Below, one piece after another: positions 23,374-32,002 of a stretch of 64,000 nt of DNA (positions are counted from its first letter, which is position 1; every line of letters begins with the position of its first letter). Made by a program: the position numbers and the translations under genes. Source of the DNA: Pseudomonas brenneri (GTDB lineage: Bacteria > Pseudomonadota > Gammaproteobacteria > Pseudomonadales > Pseudomonadaceae); assembly GCF_007858285.1 (NCBI RefSeq), contig NZ_VFIL01000006.1, positions 1 to 64,000 on the forward strand, given 5' to 3'. Below the pieces are notes generated by a model. That model did not search any database. It was given only the letters and a program-made list of their open reading frames with translations, and was not told where the DNA came from.

Positions 23374-23925
23374 TCAGGCTTTGCGCCCCAGCATACGCAC
23401 CAGGGTCGCATCACGATCAATAAAGTGGTGTTTCAAGGCCGCCACGCCATGCAGGCCGGCAAACACCACCAGTACCCAGGCCAGGTACAAATGCACCAGG
23501 CCAGCTACGTCTGCCTGGTCCGGTAGACCGGAAACCACGGCAGGAATTTCAAACAAACCAAACACCGGGATCCCGACACCGTCTGCGGTGGAAATCAGGT
23601 AGCCAGCAATCATCACGGCAAACAGCCCGAGATACAGGAACGCATGGCCAAATGCCGCGCCGATCCGCGTCATGCGGCTATAACTGGCCAACGCTGGCGG
23701 CGGCGGGCTGAGCAGACGCCAGACAATACGCACCAACATGACGGCAAACAGCGTGAGGCCAATGCTCTTGTGCAAATCCGGTGCGTCTTTACGCCAGGCG
23801 CTGTAATAGTCGAGACCGACCATCCACAGGCCCAACGCGAACAAACCAAACACCACCAGCGCCACGCTCCAGTGAATAACAATGCTGACCCAGCCGTAGC
23901 GGGTCGATGAGTTTCGTAGCTGCAT
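23374..23925 (-). CDS. cytochrome b561
   Basis: A 183-residue protein with four membrane helices and the heme-ligand histidines of the bacterial CybB family: IVIHWSVAL in helix 1 (about residue 18), DLHKSIGL near helix 2 (about 51), and [24 protein letters not shown] in the last helix region. It is expected to move electrons between ubiquinol and an acceptor such as oxygen or superoxide in the inner membrane. It heads a two-gene unit with yceI. Confidence 0.92.
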   Translation of the reverse strand: MQLRNSSTRYGWVSIVIHWSVALVVFGLFALGLWMVGLDYYSAWRKDAPDLHKSIGLTLFAVMLVRIVWRLLSPPPPALASYSRMTRIGAAFGHAFLYLGLFAVMIAGYLISTADGVGIPVFGLFEIPAVVSGLPDQADVAGLVHLYLAWVLVVFAGLHGVAALKHHFIDRDATLVRMLGRKA

Positions 23926-24000
23926 TACCCAAATCCCGTAAGAACTGTGCCCAAGACTAGCGATTTATCTATCGATATAAAGCGGAAAATTTTGCTTCGA

Positions 24001-24021
24001 AAGATCGATTAATCCGATCTT
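24001..24021. promoter_or_regulatory. inverted repeat upstream of bioA/cybB
   Basis: AAGATCG-ATTAATC-CGATCTT is a perfect 7-base inverted repeat with a 7-base AT-rich centre, in the 274-base divergent gap between the cybB-yceI unit and bioA. The gap holds no gene. It also contains the AT-rich stretch TTTATCTATCGATATAAAG (23965-23983). A regulator site is plausible, but its owner is unknown. Confidence 0.4.
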
Positions 24022-24199
24022 GAGCCTATGAACACTAAATTAACCAGGGATTAAGGACTATTCAGCAGAAACGTGACAGACCGTCCTGCATTTACTGCCA
24101 ATTCACCGTTCATGGGTTGTGACACAGCCCGCCATTGCATAGGCTTGCGCGATTGTTTTGCCTGCGCAGGCCGTGGCAGCGCTTCGAGGAGACTAAAAG

Positions 24200-25606
24200 A
24201 TGGGCTTGAATAACCAGTGGATGCAGCGCGACCTTGCGGTGCTGTGGCATCCCTGCACCCAGATGAAAGACCACCAGCAACTGCCGCTGGTGCCGATCAA
24301 GCGCGGTGAAGGCGTATGGCTGGAAGACTTCGAAGGCAAACGCTACCTCGATGCCGTCAGTTCCTGGTGGGTCAACGTATTCGGCCACGCCAACCCGCGC
24401 ATCAACCAGCGCATCAAGGATCAGGTGGACCAACTGGAGCACGTGATCCTCGCCGGTTTCAGCCACCAGCCGGTGATCGAACTGTCCGAGCGCCTGGTGA
24501 AGATCACACCCGAAGGCCTGACCCGGTGTTTCTACGCCGACAATGGCTCGTCGTGCATCGAAGTCGCGCTGAAGATGAGCTTTCACTATTGGCTCAACCG
24601 CGGCCAGCCGAACAAAAAGCGCTTCGTCACCCTGACTAACAGCTACCACGGCGAAACCATCGCCGCGATGTCGGTAGGCGATGTGCCATTGTTCACCGAG
24701 ACCTACAAGGCCTTGCTGCTGGACACCATCAAGGTGCCCAGCCCGGACTGCTACCTGCGCCCCGAAGGCATGAGCTGGGAAGAACACTCGCGCAACCTGT
24801 TCCAGGCCATGGAACAGACCCTGGCGGACAACCACGACAGCGTCGCCGCCGTGATCGTCGAACCGCTGATCCAGGGCGCCGGTGGCATGCGCATGTACCA
24901 CCCGGTGTACCTCAAGCTGCTGCGCGAGGCCTGCGACCGGTATGGCGTACACCTGATCCACGACGAAATCGCCGTGGGCTTTGGCCGTACCGGCAGCATG
25001 TTCGCCTGCGAACAGGCGGGCATCCGTCCGGACTTCCTGTGCCTGTCCAAGGCCCTGACTGGCGGCTACCTGCCACTGGCGGCCGTGGTCACCACCGAAG
25101 ATGTGTACAGCGCCTTCTACGACGACTACCCGACCCTGCGCGCCTTCCTCCATTCCCACAGCTATACCGGCAACCCGCTGGCATGTGCGGCGGCCCTGGC
25201 GACCCTGGATATCTTCGAAGAAGACAACGTCATCGAGAACAACCAGGCCCTGGCCCAACGCATGGCCACGGCCACCGCGCACCTGGTGGACCACCCCCAT
25301 GTGTCAGAAGTGCGCCAGACCGGCATGGTGCTGGCCATCGAGATGGTGCAGGACAAGGCCACCAAGACCGCCTACCCGTGGCAGGAACGGCGCGGCCTGA
25401 AAGTATTCGAACACGCCCTGGAACGCGGGGCCTTGCTGCGTCCCCTGGGTAGCGTGGTGTATTTCCTGCCGCCGTACGTGATTACCCCGGAGCAGATCGA
25501 CTTCCTGGCCGAAGTGGCGACTGAAGGCATTGATATCGCCACCAACAGCAAAGTCAGCGTGGCAGTCCCGAAAGACTTTCACCCAGGCTTTCGCGACCCC
25601 GGCTAA
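24200..25606 (+). CDS. bioA: adenosylmethionine-8-amino-7-oxononanoate aminotransferase
   Basis: PLP-dependent biotin synthesis enzyme that transfers the amino group of SAM to KAPA, giving DAPA. The 468 residues fit BioA: WHPCTQMKDH at the N-terminus (substrate loop, about residues 15-24), SSWWVNVFGH near 54, DNGSSCIEVALKM near 113, HDEIAVGFGRTG near 255 and the PLP lysine in LSKALTGGY near 286. The other bio genes are elsewhere. A GAGGAGACT motif lies 7 bases before the ATG. It needs SAM as amino donor, so it depends on metK, but there is no sign of shared control. Confidence 0.95.
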   Translation: MGLNNQWMQRDLAVLWHPCTQMKDHQQLPLVPIKRGEGVWLEDFEGKRYLDAVSSWWVNVFGHANPRINQRIKDQVDQLEHVILAGFSHQPVIELSERLVKITPEGLTRCFYADNGSSCIEVALKMSFHYWLNRGQPNKKRFVTLTNSYHGETIAAMSVGDVPLFTETYKALLLDTIKVPSPDCYLRPEGMSWEEHSRNLFQAMEQTLADNHDSVAAVIVEPLIQGAGGMRMYHPVYLKLLREACDRYGVHLIHDEIAVGFGRTGSMFACEQAGIRPDFLCLSKALTGGYLPLAAVVTTEDVYSAFYDDYPTLRAFLHSHSYTGNPLACAAALATLDIFEEDNVIENNQALAQRMATATAHLVDHPHVSEVRQTGMVLAIEMVQDKATKTAYPWQERRGLKVFEHALERGALLRPLGSVVYFLPPYVITPEQIDFLAEVATEGIDIATNSKVSVAVPKDFHPGFRDPG

Positions 25607-25612
25607 CCCTCC

Positions 25613-25716
25613 CCTGTAGGAGCCGGCTTGCCGGCGAAAAACGTGAGGACGCCGCGTTCATCCGGGCAACCCTCGTCATCGTTGACCTCCATCGCCGGCA
25701 AGCCGGCTCCTACAGG
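25613..25716. repeat. REP doublet (REPIN)
   Basis: CCTGTAGGAGCCGGCTTGCCGGCGA and its exact reverse complement TCGCCGGCAAGCCGGCTCCTACAGG lie 54 bases apart, between bioA and rsmE. Confidence 0.95.
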
Positions 25717-25770
25717 AAAAGCGTCGCTCCCGCCGTATAGCAACACACACATTATTTGCAGAGAACACCC

Positions 25771-26490
25771 ATGAGACTGTCGCGCTTTTTCACCGATACC
25801 CCGCTGAGCCTTGGCGACCACGAGTTGCCCGAAGCCCAGGCGCATTACATCAGCCGCGTGCTGCGAATGAACGAAGGCGATGCCGTGCAACTGTTCGACG
25901 GCTCTGGCCAGGAGTTTCGCGGTAGCCTGCTGGAAGTCGGGAAAAAACGCGTGACCGTGCAACTGACCGAAGCCTTCGCCGGCCAGGTCGAATCGCCGCT
26001 GCACATTCACCTGGGCCAGGGGCTGTCCCGTGGCGAGCGTATGGACTGGGCGATCCAGAAAGCCACCGAGCTTGGGGTCAACGCCATCACGCCGATCTTC
26101 AGCGAACGCTGCGAAGTGCGCCTCAAGGACGAACGTGCCGACAAACGCCTGCTGCACTGGCGCCAGGTCGCAATCAGCGCCTGCGAGCAATGCGGCCGCT
26201 CGACAGTGCCGGTGATTCACCCACCGCTGTTGCTGGCCGACTGGCTGAAACAGGTCGAGGCCGATTTGAAACTGGTGCTGCACCCGGTGGCCGAACCGCT
26301 GGTGAGCCATGCCAAGCCGTCGAGCCTGGCGTTCTTGATCGGGCCGGAGGGTGGCTTGACCGATGGCGAAGTAGAAACCGCACAACACGCAGGTTTCCAC
26401 GCCGCACGACTGGGCCCGCGGGTGTTGCGCACCGAGACTGCACCGGTAGTCGCGCTATCCGTTGCTCAACAACTCTGGGGCGACTTCTAA
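25771..26490 (+). CDS. rsmE: 16S rRNA m3U1498 methyltransferase
   Basis: Methylates N3 of U1498 in 16S rRNA using SAM. The 239-residue protein has an N-terminal PUA-like domain (MRLSRFFTDTPLS, YISRVLRMNEGD) and a C-terminal SPOUT knot with LIGPEGGLTDGE near residue 190 and LGPRVLRTETAP near 213, the SAM-binding trefoil. The ATG at 25771 gives the family N-terminus; five in-frame codons upstream are not conserved. The gene stands alone between two REP doublets. Confidence 0.96.
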   Translation: MRLSRFFTDTPLSLGDHELPEAQAHYISRVLRMNEGDAVQLFDGSGQEFRGSLLEVGKKRVTVQLTEAFAGQVESPLHIHLGQGLSRGERMDWAIQKATELGVNAITPIFSERCEVRLKDERADKRLLHWRQVAISACEQCGRSTVPVIHPPLLLADWLKQVEADLKLVLHPVAEPLVSHAKPSSLAFLIGPEGGLTDGEVETAQHAGFHAARLGPRVLRTETAPVVALSVAQQLWGDF

Positions 26491-26514
26491 CCCTGCATGT
26501 AAACCCAATCAAAA

Positions 26515-26606
26515 ATGTGGGAGCGGGCTTGCTCGCGATAGCGTTTTATCAGTCTGCGGATGTATTGACTGACACACCGCTTTCGCGAGCAAGCCCGCTC
26601 CCACAT
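26515..26606. repeat. REP doublet (REPIN), CTGACACACCGC subgroup
   Basis: ATGTGGGAGCGGGCTTGCTCGCGA and TCGCGAGCAAGCCCGCTCCCACAT face each other. The spacer ends TGACTGACACACCGCTT, a spacer sequence nearly repeated in the copies at 47904, 57649 and 59105. Confidence 0.95.
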
Positions 26607-26619
26607 GGGGATTGAGTGT

Positions 26620-27522
26620 TTACTCCACCGGATCACTCACCGGCTTGGCAATGATCGCCTTCAGCTCGCTGGTCATCGGGAACTCCAGGTTCAAGCCCTT
26701 CGGCGGAATCGGCTGTTCAAACCAGCGCTGGTAAATCCCATTGATTTCCCCCGAGCTGTACAGCTCGCCCAGGGTCTCGTTGACCACCGCCAGAAACTGC
26801 GGGTCGTCCTTGCGCACCATGCAGCTGTAGATTTCTCGCGACTGCTCCTCGCCTACCACCACCCATTTGTGCGGGTCCTTGGCCTTGGCACGCTCGCCGT
26901 AGAGCAAAGCGTCATCCATATAGAACGCCACGGCGCGGCCCGATTGCAGCATCTGGAACGCTTCACCATGGTCCTTGGCGCTGATTACCGACATATCCAA
27001 CTTGTGCTCGTGGTTGTAGCTCTTGAGGAACCGTTCGTTGGTGGTACCGGCGGTGGTCACCACATTCTTGCCACGCAGGTCGGCGAAGCGCTGGATACCG
27101 CTGTCGTTGGCGGTGAGCAACTGGCCCTTCACGTAGATAAAGCCATAGGAAAACGCCACCTGCTTCTGCCGCTCGGCCGTCACCCCGGTGGAGCCGCACT
27201 CAAGGTCCACGGTGCCGTTGATCACCAACGGAATGCGGGTCTGGGAGGTGACCAGGTTGTACTTCACGTTGAGCTGGGGCACGCCAGTCTTCTGCTGGAT
27301 GCGCTCGACGATCTTGCTCGCCAGGTCCACCGAGTAACCCATGGGTTTGCCGGTGTGGTCACCGACATAGGAAAACGGCACCGACGCATCACGGTAGCCC
27401 AGGGTGATGCTCTTGGCATTGGCGACCTTGGCCAGGGTGCCCGTCAGCGGCGCTTCATTGGCCTGGGCCTGGGCCGTCAACAGCAGCCCCAGTGCAGTGC
27501 CGATCAACGTGATTTTGTGCAT
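26620..27522 (-). CDS. dguC: periplasmic binding protein of the D-glutamate cluster
   Basis: A 300-residue family 3 solute-binding protein with a signal peptide (cleavage after LLLTAQAQA). The two-lobe fold shows GKPMGYSVDLASKI near residue 65, LECGSTGVTAERQK near 108, and YQRWFEQPIPPKGLNLEFP near the end, like GltI-type glutamate/aspartate receptors. In P. aeruginosa I recall a dguRABC locus with the same order: LysR regulator, D-glutamate dehydrogenase, RidA and binding protein. Inferred role: capture of D-glutamate or a related D-amino acid. No permease is encoded nearby. Confidence 0.82.
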   Translation of the reverse strand: MHKITLIGTALGLLLTAQAQANEAPLTGTLAKVANAKSITLGYRDASVPFSYVGDHTGKPMGYSVDLASKIVERIQQKTGVPQLNVKYNLVTSQTRIPLVINGTVDLECGSTGVTAERQKQVAFSYGFIYVKGQLLTANDSGIQRFADLRGKNVVTTAGTTNERFLKSYNHEHKLDMSVISAKDHGEAFQMLQSGRAVAFYMDDALLYGERAKAKDPHKWVVVGEEQSREIYSCMVRKDDPQFLAVVNETLGELYSSGEINGIYQRWFEQPIPPKGLNLEFPMTSELKAIIAKPVSDPVE

Positions 27523-27546
27523 TGTTATTCTCCGTTGGTTTTCTTG

Positions 27547-27900
27547 TTATGGACGACGTACAGCAATGACGCTGATTTCCACCAGCACGCTCGGGCGTGC
27601 CAGTTCCGCCTGCAGGGTGGTGCGGGTCGGTGCCTGGCCGGGCGTGAGCCAGGCGGACCAGACATCGTTCATCGGCGCAAAGCCATCCTGGATGTTCTTC
27701 AGGTAAATGGTTGCGTTGAGCAGATGATCCTTGTCGCTGCCAGCCTCGGCCAGTAGCGCATCAATCTTGGCGAGCACCTCTCGGGTCTGGGTGGTGACGT
27801 CCTGGCCTTCGTCCGGCACCTGGCCGGAGAGAAATACCAGGCCCTGGAAGGTCACGGCGCCCGACAGGCGACTGTTGCTGTTGATCCGGGTGATGGTCAT
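27547..27900 (-). CDS. dguB: RidA family enamine/imine deaminase
   Basis: A 117-residue RidA/YjgF protein. Conserved features are GLVFLSGQVP (about residues 20-29), the region NATIYLKNIQDGFAPMNDVW, and the C-terminal arginine motif PTRTTLQAELARPSVLVEI that binds the carboxylate of 2-iminoacids. The partner flavoenzyme next door would make imino acids as its first products, so fast hydrolysis of these is the likely task. It lies 9 bases after dguA and 24 before dguC, so the three are one operon. Confidence 0.88.
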   Translation of the reverse strand: MTITRINSNSRLSGAVTFQGLVFLSGQVPDEGQDVTTQTREVLAKIDALLAEAGSDKDHLLNATIYLKNIQDGFAPMNDVWSAWLTPGQAPTRTTLQAELARPSVLVEISVIAVRRP

Positions 27901-27909
27901 TGCTATGTC

Positions 27910-29151
27910 CTAAGCGGCGCGGGGCGCAAGGCCCTGCATATCAATGGAAGGTCTGTGCTGGCCGATCAGTTCCGCCAACACCTGGCCGCTGCCACAAGCC
28001 AGGGTGAAACCCAGGGCGCCGTGACCGAGGTTGAGCCACAGGTTGCGGTACACACTGGCGCCAATCAGCGGCACGCCGCTGGGGGTGGCCGGGCGCATGC
28101 CGGCCCACTCGATGGCTTGGCTGTAATCGCCGGCCAGGGGGAAGGTCTCACTGGCCTGGCGCTTGATCAGGGCCAGGCGCTTGGGCTCAAGGCCCGTATC
28201 AAAACCGACGATGTCGACCATTGCCGCCACCCGCAACTGCTCGCCGATACGTGCATACACGATCTTGCGGTCATAGTCGGTGATGCTGATCCTTGGCGCT
28301 GCATGCTCCTCGCCAATCGGCACGCTCAAGCTGTAGCCCTTGAGCGGGTACAACGGCAATGCGATGCCCGGCAAGGCCAGTTCGGGGCTGCGCACCCCCG
28401 CTGCCAGCACCAGGTGCTCCACCGGCATCACCTCGTCGCCCAACTCAATCGCCTGCACCGTGCCGTTGGCATGGCGAATACCGGAGACCTTGCGGCCCAG
28501 CAAAAACCGGCAGCGGCCCGACGCTTCCAGGCGCGCGGCTAATTGTTGGCAAAACGCATGACAGTCCGCCACTTCTTCATTGGGCGTGTAGATCCCACCG
28601 ACAAAATCCTGGGCGCCCAGGGTCGGCTCCAGCCGTGTGCAATCAGCGGCGGACAACACCTGCTGTTGCAGGCGGTCCATGACTTTGCCCCGGGCATGCT
28701 CGAAGGTGTGATGGCTGCGAAACGTCACCAGCTTGCCGTTGCGCTGCCAGTCGAAGCCGTCCAGCCCATCCTCTTCGCGCCATTGCTGCAAGATGCCCTG
28801 GCTCAAGGTGGCCAGGCGCAGCAAGTGGCTGGCATTGCGCTTGTTCACCGAAGCCCGGCAGGCGCCGAGGAACGAGGCCATCCAGCGCCATTGCGCCGGG
28901 TCCAGGCGGGGCCGCAGCTTCAACGGCGAGTCACCGCGCAGCATCCAGCCAATCGCTTGCAATGGCACGCCTTTGTCCGCCAGCGGCGCGACGTAGCGAT
29001 AGGACAGTTGGCCGCCATTGGCAAAACTGGTCTCGCTGCCCAGGCTGTCGCGGGCCTCGACCACCGTCACGTCCATGCCGGCGCGCACCAGGGCATAGGC
29101 GCTCGCCAGACCGATGACCCCACCGCCAATGATGCAAACCTGCTGAGCCAT
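27910..29151 (-). CDS. dguA: FAD-dependent D-amino acid (D-glutamate) dehydrogenase
   Basis: A 413-residue DAO-family flavoprotein. The N-terminal dinucleotide motif IIGGGVIGLASAYALVRAG (about residues 6-24) binds FAD, NGGQLSYRY near 46 is the DadA signature, and GAGVRSPELAL-like and GHGALGFTLACGSG (about 380) close the FAD site. DadA-type enzymes oxidise D-amino acids and pass electrons to the respiratory chain at the membrane. The linked ridA, binding protein and divergent LysR gene match the D-glutamate dguA locus of P. aeruginosa. The exact D-amino acid is inferred from this order, not from active-site residues. Confidence 0.85.
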   Translation of the reverse strand: MAQQVCIIGGGVIGLASAYALVRAGMDVTVVEARDSLGSETSFANGGQLSYRYVAPLADKGVPLQAIGWMLRGDSPLKLRPRLDPAQWRWMASFLGACRASVNKRNASHLLRLATLSQGILQQWREEDGLDGFDWQRNGKLVTFRSHHTFEHARGKVMDRLQQQVLSAADCTRLEPTLGAQDFVGGIYTPNEEVADCHAFCQQLAARLEASGRCRFLLGRKVSGIRHANGTVQAIELGDEVMPVEHLVLAAGVRSPELALPGIALPLYPLKGYSLSVPIGEEHAAPRISITDYDRKIVYARIGEQLRVAAMVDIVGFDTGLEPKRLALIKRQASETFPLAGDYSQAIEWAGMRPATPSGVPLIGASVYRNLWLNLGHGALGFTLACGSGQVLAELIGQHRPSIDMQGLAPRAA

Positions 29152-29257
29152 GTGCGTTCTCGATGCTTGTTATGAGCGTACAAGACTAGGGGCAGGTGAC
29201 AGGCGCCGGACAATGAATAAAGATGGACCACCTATAAACAAAGGTTATGGACTCGTC

Positions 29258-30160
29258 ATGCGCTTGCGTCATATCGAAATCTTCCAGGCCATCCGCCAGA
29301 CCGGCTCCGTCAGCGCCGCCGCGCAGTTGCTGCACGTCTCGCAACCGGCGGTGACCAAAGTGCTGCAACACGCCGAACTGCAACTGGGCTTCCCGCTGTT
29401 CCTGCGCATACGCGGCAAACTGCAGCCCACCCCGGAAGCCCTGGCCCTGGAGCGCGAAGTCGATAAGGTCAGCGAAAGCCTGCAAGGCGTGCGGCGCCTG
29501 TCCCAGAACCTGCGGCGCGCGCCCGGCCAAAGCCTGCGCATCGGCGCCACACCGGCCCTGGCCTTGTCATTGTTGCCACCGGCGATTGGCGAGTGGACCC
29601 AACGCTACCCGGACATTGCCTGCGAACTGTCCAGCGCCCACAGCCGCGAACTGGTGCAAAACCTGTTGATGCGCGAGATGGATGTGGCGCTGACGCTCAA
29701 GTCCCCAGACCATCCAGGGCTCAAAGCCCAGGCCTTGGCCCATGGCGTGTTGGTCGCGCTGGCACCACGGGGTTACTGGGCACAGGCTGAACTGGGCAAG
29801 CCCTTGCCCTTGATGGCCCTGGCGGGCGCACCGTTGATTGGCCTGTCCAGCGCCGACCCGCTGTCGGCGCGACTCGATAGTTACCTGGAGGCCGTCGAAC
29901 CGCCGCCGCGCGTGCGCATTTCAGTCCAGACCTACTCCCTGGCCCGGGCCATGGTGGAGTCCGGCGCCGGCCTGGCCGTGATCGACCCCTTCACCGCGCT
30001 GGGCGCTTCCACCGACAGCACCTGCATCCGTCCCCTGGCCCCGCCGCTGCCCATCACCCTGTACGCCCTGACCCGCGCGGATGAACCGCCGCCGCATATG
30101 TTGGCCAGCCTGCTGGAGATCTTTGGCAGCCGTGCCCAGGAGCAGCTAGACCGCCTCTAA
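29258..30160 (+). CDS. dguR: LysR family regulator of the dgu operon
   Basis: A 300-residue LysR-type regulator: N-terminal winged helix (MRLRHIEIFQAIRQTGSVSAAAQLLHVSQPAVTKVLQ, residues 1-37, described here by its ends) and a C-terminal effector domain starting near residue 90 (RIGATPALALSLLP). It is divergent from dguA with about 106 bases between the starts, the usual layout for a LysR regulator of its neighbour. By analogy it activates dguABC in response to D-glutamate. An ATG 14 codons upstream is possible; I prefer the one that begins at the helix-turn-helix. Confidence 0.85.
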   Translation: MRLRHIEIFQAIRQTGSVSAAAQLLHVSQPAVTKVLQHAELQLGFPLFLRIRGKLQPTPEALALEREVDKVSESLQGVRRLSQNLRRAPGQSLRIGATPALALSLLPPAIGEWTQRYPDIACELSSAHSRELVQNLLMREMDVALTLKSPDHPGLKAQALAHGVLVALAPRGYWAQAELGKPLPLMALAGAPLIGLSSADPLSARLDSYLEAVEPPPRVRISVQTYSLARAMVESGAGLAVIDPFTALGASTDSTCIRPLAPPLPITLYALTRADEPPPHMLASLLEIFGSRAQEQLDRL

Positions 30161-30219
30161 AACACCGCAGAACCCTGTAGGAGCCAGCGCCCACACAAAA
30201 ACCAGCTCCATGTGGTCTG

Positions 30220-30837
30220 TCAGAGCACATAGCGCATGATCGCCACAAAGTGCAGCAGGCTGCCGCCGATCACGAACAAATGCCAGATCCCATGGGAGTG
30301 CCGCAGCCGATGCTCCAGGGCAAAAAAGATAATCCCCACCGTGTACAGCACCCCACCCGACGCCAGCCAGATAAAACCGTCCGTACCCAACGCGGCAATC
30401 AACGGTTTGACCGCCACCAGCACGATCCAGCCCATCACCGCATAGATCACAATCGACAAAATGCGCGCCTCGGAGCGCGGCTTGATCTCCTGCAGGATCC
30501 CGATCACCGCCAGCCCCCAGACAATCCCGAACAACGTCCAACCCCATGGCCCGTTCAGGGTCACCAGGCAAAACGGGGTGTAGCTGCCGGCGATCAGCAG
30601 GTAGATCGAAAAGTGATCGACCTTCTGCATGATTTCTTTTTTGCGCCCGCGCACGCTGTGATACACCGTCGAGGCGCTGTACAGCACCAGCAGGGTAAAA
30701 CCATAGATCGCCACACTGACGATCTTCCACGGGCTGCCGTCCATGCTCGCCACCACCAGCATCCACACCGCGCCGATAAAGGCCGCCACGGCGCCGAGCA
30801 AATGACTCCAGGCGTTGAATCGTTCTCCGTGATACAT
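30220..30837 (-). CDS. hemolysin III family membrane protein
   Basis: A 205-residue, seven-segment membrane protein of the HlyIII/PAQR superfamily. Metal-site residues are visible: ERFNAWSHLLGA near the N-terminus, the Ser and His of STVYHSVRG near residue 59, and the C-terminal HSHGIWHLFVIGGSLLHF near 183-200. PAQR relatives include hydrolases, but the bacterial YqfA-type role is not settled, and haemolysis should not be assumed. It stands alone, divergent from mdcR. Confidence 0.88.
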   Translation of the reverse strand: MYHGERFNAWSHLLGAVAAFIGAVWMLVVASMDGSPWKIVSVAIYGFTLLVLYSASTVYHSVRGRKKEIMQKVDHFSIYLLIAGSYTPFCLVTLNGPWGWTLFGIVWGLAVIGILQEIKPRSEARILSIVIYAVMGWIVLVAVKPLIAALGTDGFIWLASGGVLYTVGIIFFALEHRLRHSHGIWHLFVIGGSLLHFVAIMRYVL

Positions 30838-30969
30838 GTGTCGCCAACCTCCAAAACTGCTGCATCGACCCCGTAAGGCTCAGGCCTGACAGGCCAGAGT
30901 GCAAGACCGTTATGACGGTTGCGGCGCTTTAAGGGCACAATCGAACGCATTCGAATAAGAGTCATCGCC

Positions 30970-31884
30970 ATGCAGATCGATGAAGAGTTCACCCTCAAGA
31001 AACTGGAAATCTTCCTGGCCTTCATGCGCACCGGCAACCTGGCCCGCGCCGCCGCCGAGTTGCAGACCAGCAATGTCAGCGTGCACCGGGCCATCCACTC
31101 CCTGGAAAACGCCCTGCGCTGCCCGTTGTTCAAGCACGAAGGCCGCAACCTCACCCCGCTGGAAAGCGCCTACGTGCTCGAAGAACGCGCACAGAAGCTG
31201 GTACAAGACGTGGTCGATAGCGTGCGCCTGACCCGCGAGGCCGCTGGTTTCTCCGCCGAACGCTTCAAGCTCGGCGCCCTGTATTCGCTGACGGTCAAGA
31301 CCGTGCCGCAACTGATCATGGGCCTGAAAATCCGCCGCAGCGAGCTCAATATCGACCTGATCCTGGGCTCCAACGTCGACCTGATGTACAAGCTCAAGAA
31401 CATGGAAGTCGACGCGATCCTGATCTCCCTCGACGACCAGGTGATGGAGCCGGACTGCGCGCAGATCCAGCTGTTTTCCGATGACATCTTCCTCGCTACC
31501 CCCGCCGATTCGCCCCTGGACCGCGAACAGGAAATCGACCTGGCCCAGGTGCGCGACGCCACCTTCATCACCCTGACCCAAGGCTTCGCCACTCACCAGG
31601 ATGGCGCACGGGTGTTCAAACAGGCGGGTTTCGAGCCGAAGGTGGCGATGCAGGTCAACGACATCTTCACCTTGCTGAGCATGGTCAGCTCGGGGGTGGG
31701 ATATGCATTGCTGCCGGGAAGGATTGCGGCGGTGTATGAGAACCGGGTGAAGCTGATTCCATTGCAGGCACGCTACCGGCTGCAGCAGCACATTGGCGTG
31801 GTGTTCTTGAAGGCCAAGGAGCGCGATCCGAATTTGCTGGCGTTGTTGGCAGAGTGTCGGATGTATGCCAATCGGCAGGATTGA
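30970..31884 (+). CDS. mdcR: LysR family regulator of malonate decarboxylase
   Basis: A 304-residue LysR-type protein with the winged helix at residues about 8-67 (LEIFLAFMRTGNLARAAAEL, NVSVHRAIHSLENAL) and an effector domain from about 92 (FKLGALYSLTVKT). The N-terminus and the location beside madM match MdcR, which in other bacteria activates the mdc operon in response to malonate. It is encoded on the strand opposite to the operon and faces the 3' end of madM, with a REP doublet between. The start at 30970 is preceded by AAGAGTCATCGCC, a weak ribosome site. Confidence 0.88.
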   Translation: MQIDEEFTLKKLEIFLAFMRTGNLARAAAELQTSNVSVHRAIHSLENALRCPLFKHEGRNLTPLESAYVLEERAQKLVQDVVDSVRLTREAAGFSAERFKLGALYSLTVKTVPQLIMGLKIRRSELNIDLILGSNVDLMYKLKNMEVDAILISLDDQVMEPDCAQIQLFSDDIFLATPADSPLDREQEIDLAQVRDATFITLTQGFATHQDGARVFKQAGFEPKVAMQVNDIFTLLSMVSSGVGYALLPGRIAAVYENRVKLIPLQARYRLQQHIGVVFLKAKERDPNLLALLAECRMYANRQD

Positions 31885-31890
31885 AACCGC

Positions 31891-31973
31891 CATCGCAGGC
31901 AAGTCGAATCGTCGCACCGCAGCTCCCACATTTGAAATGCATTCCAATGTGGGAGCTGACTTGCCTGCGATGG
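31891..31973. repeat. REP doublet with a 15-base insertion in one arm
   Basis: The right arm TGTGGGAGCTGACTTGCCTGCGATG is intact. The left arm is its complement but is split by 15 extra bases (GAATCGTCGCACCGC). The spacer TTGAAATGCATTCCAA is nearly the same as in the copy at 4901-4974. It lies between the convergent mdcR and madM. Confidence 0.85.
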
Positions 31974-32002
31974 GACCCTATCTTTTAACAGCGATCTACG
32001 CC

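Noticed and set aside
30174..30214. Possible REP doublet after dguR (TGTAGGAGCC ... AGCTCC)
   Set aside because: Only short fragments of the arms are present and they do not form a convincing palindrome.
30220..30837. Haemolysin virulence factor
   Set aside because: HlyIII/PAQR proteins are widespread membrane proteins; the name alone does not support a haemolytic role.
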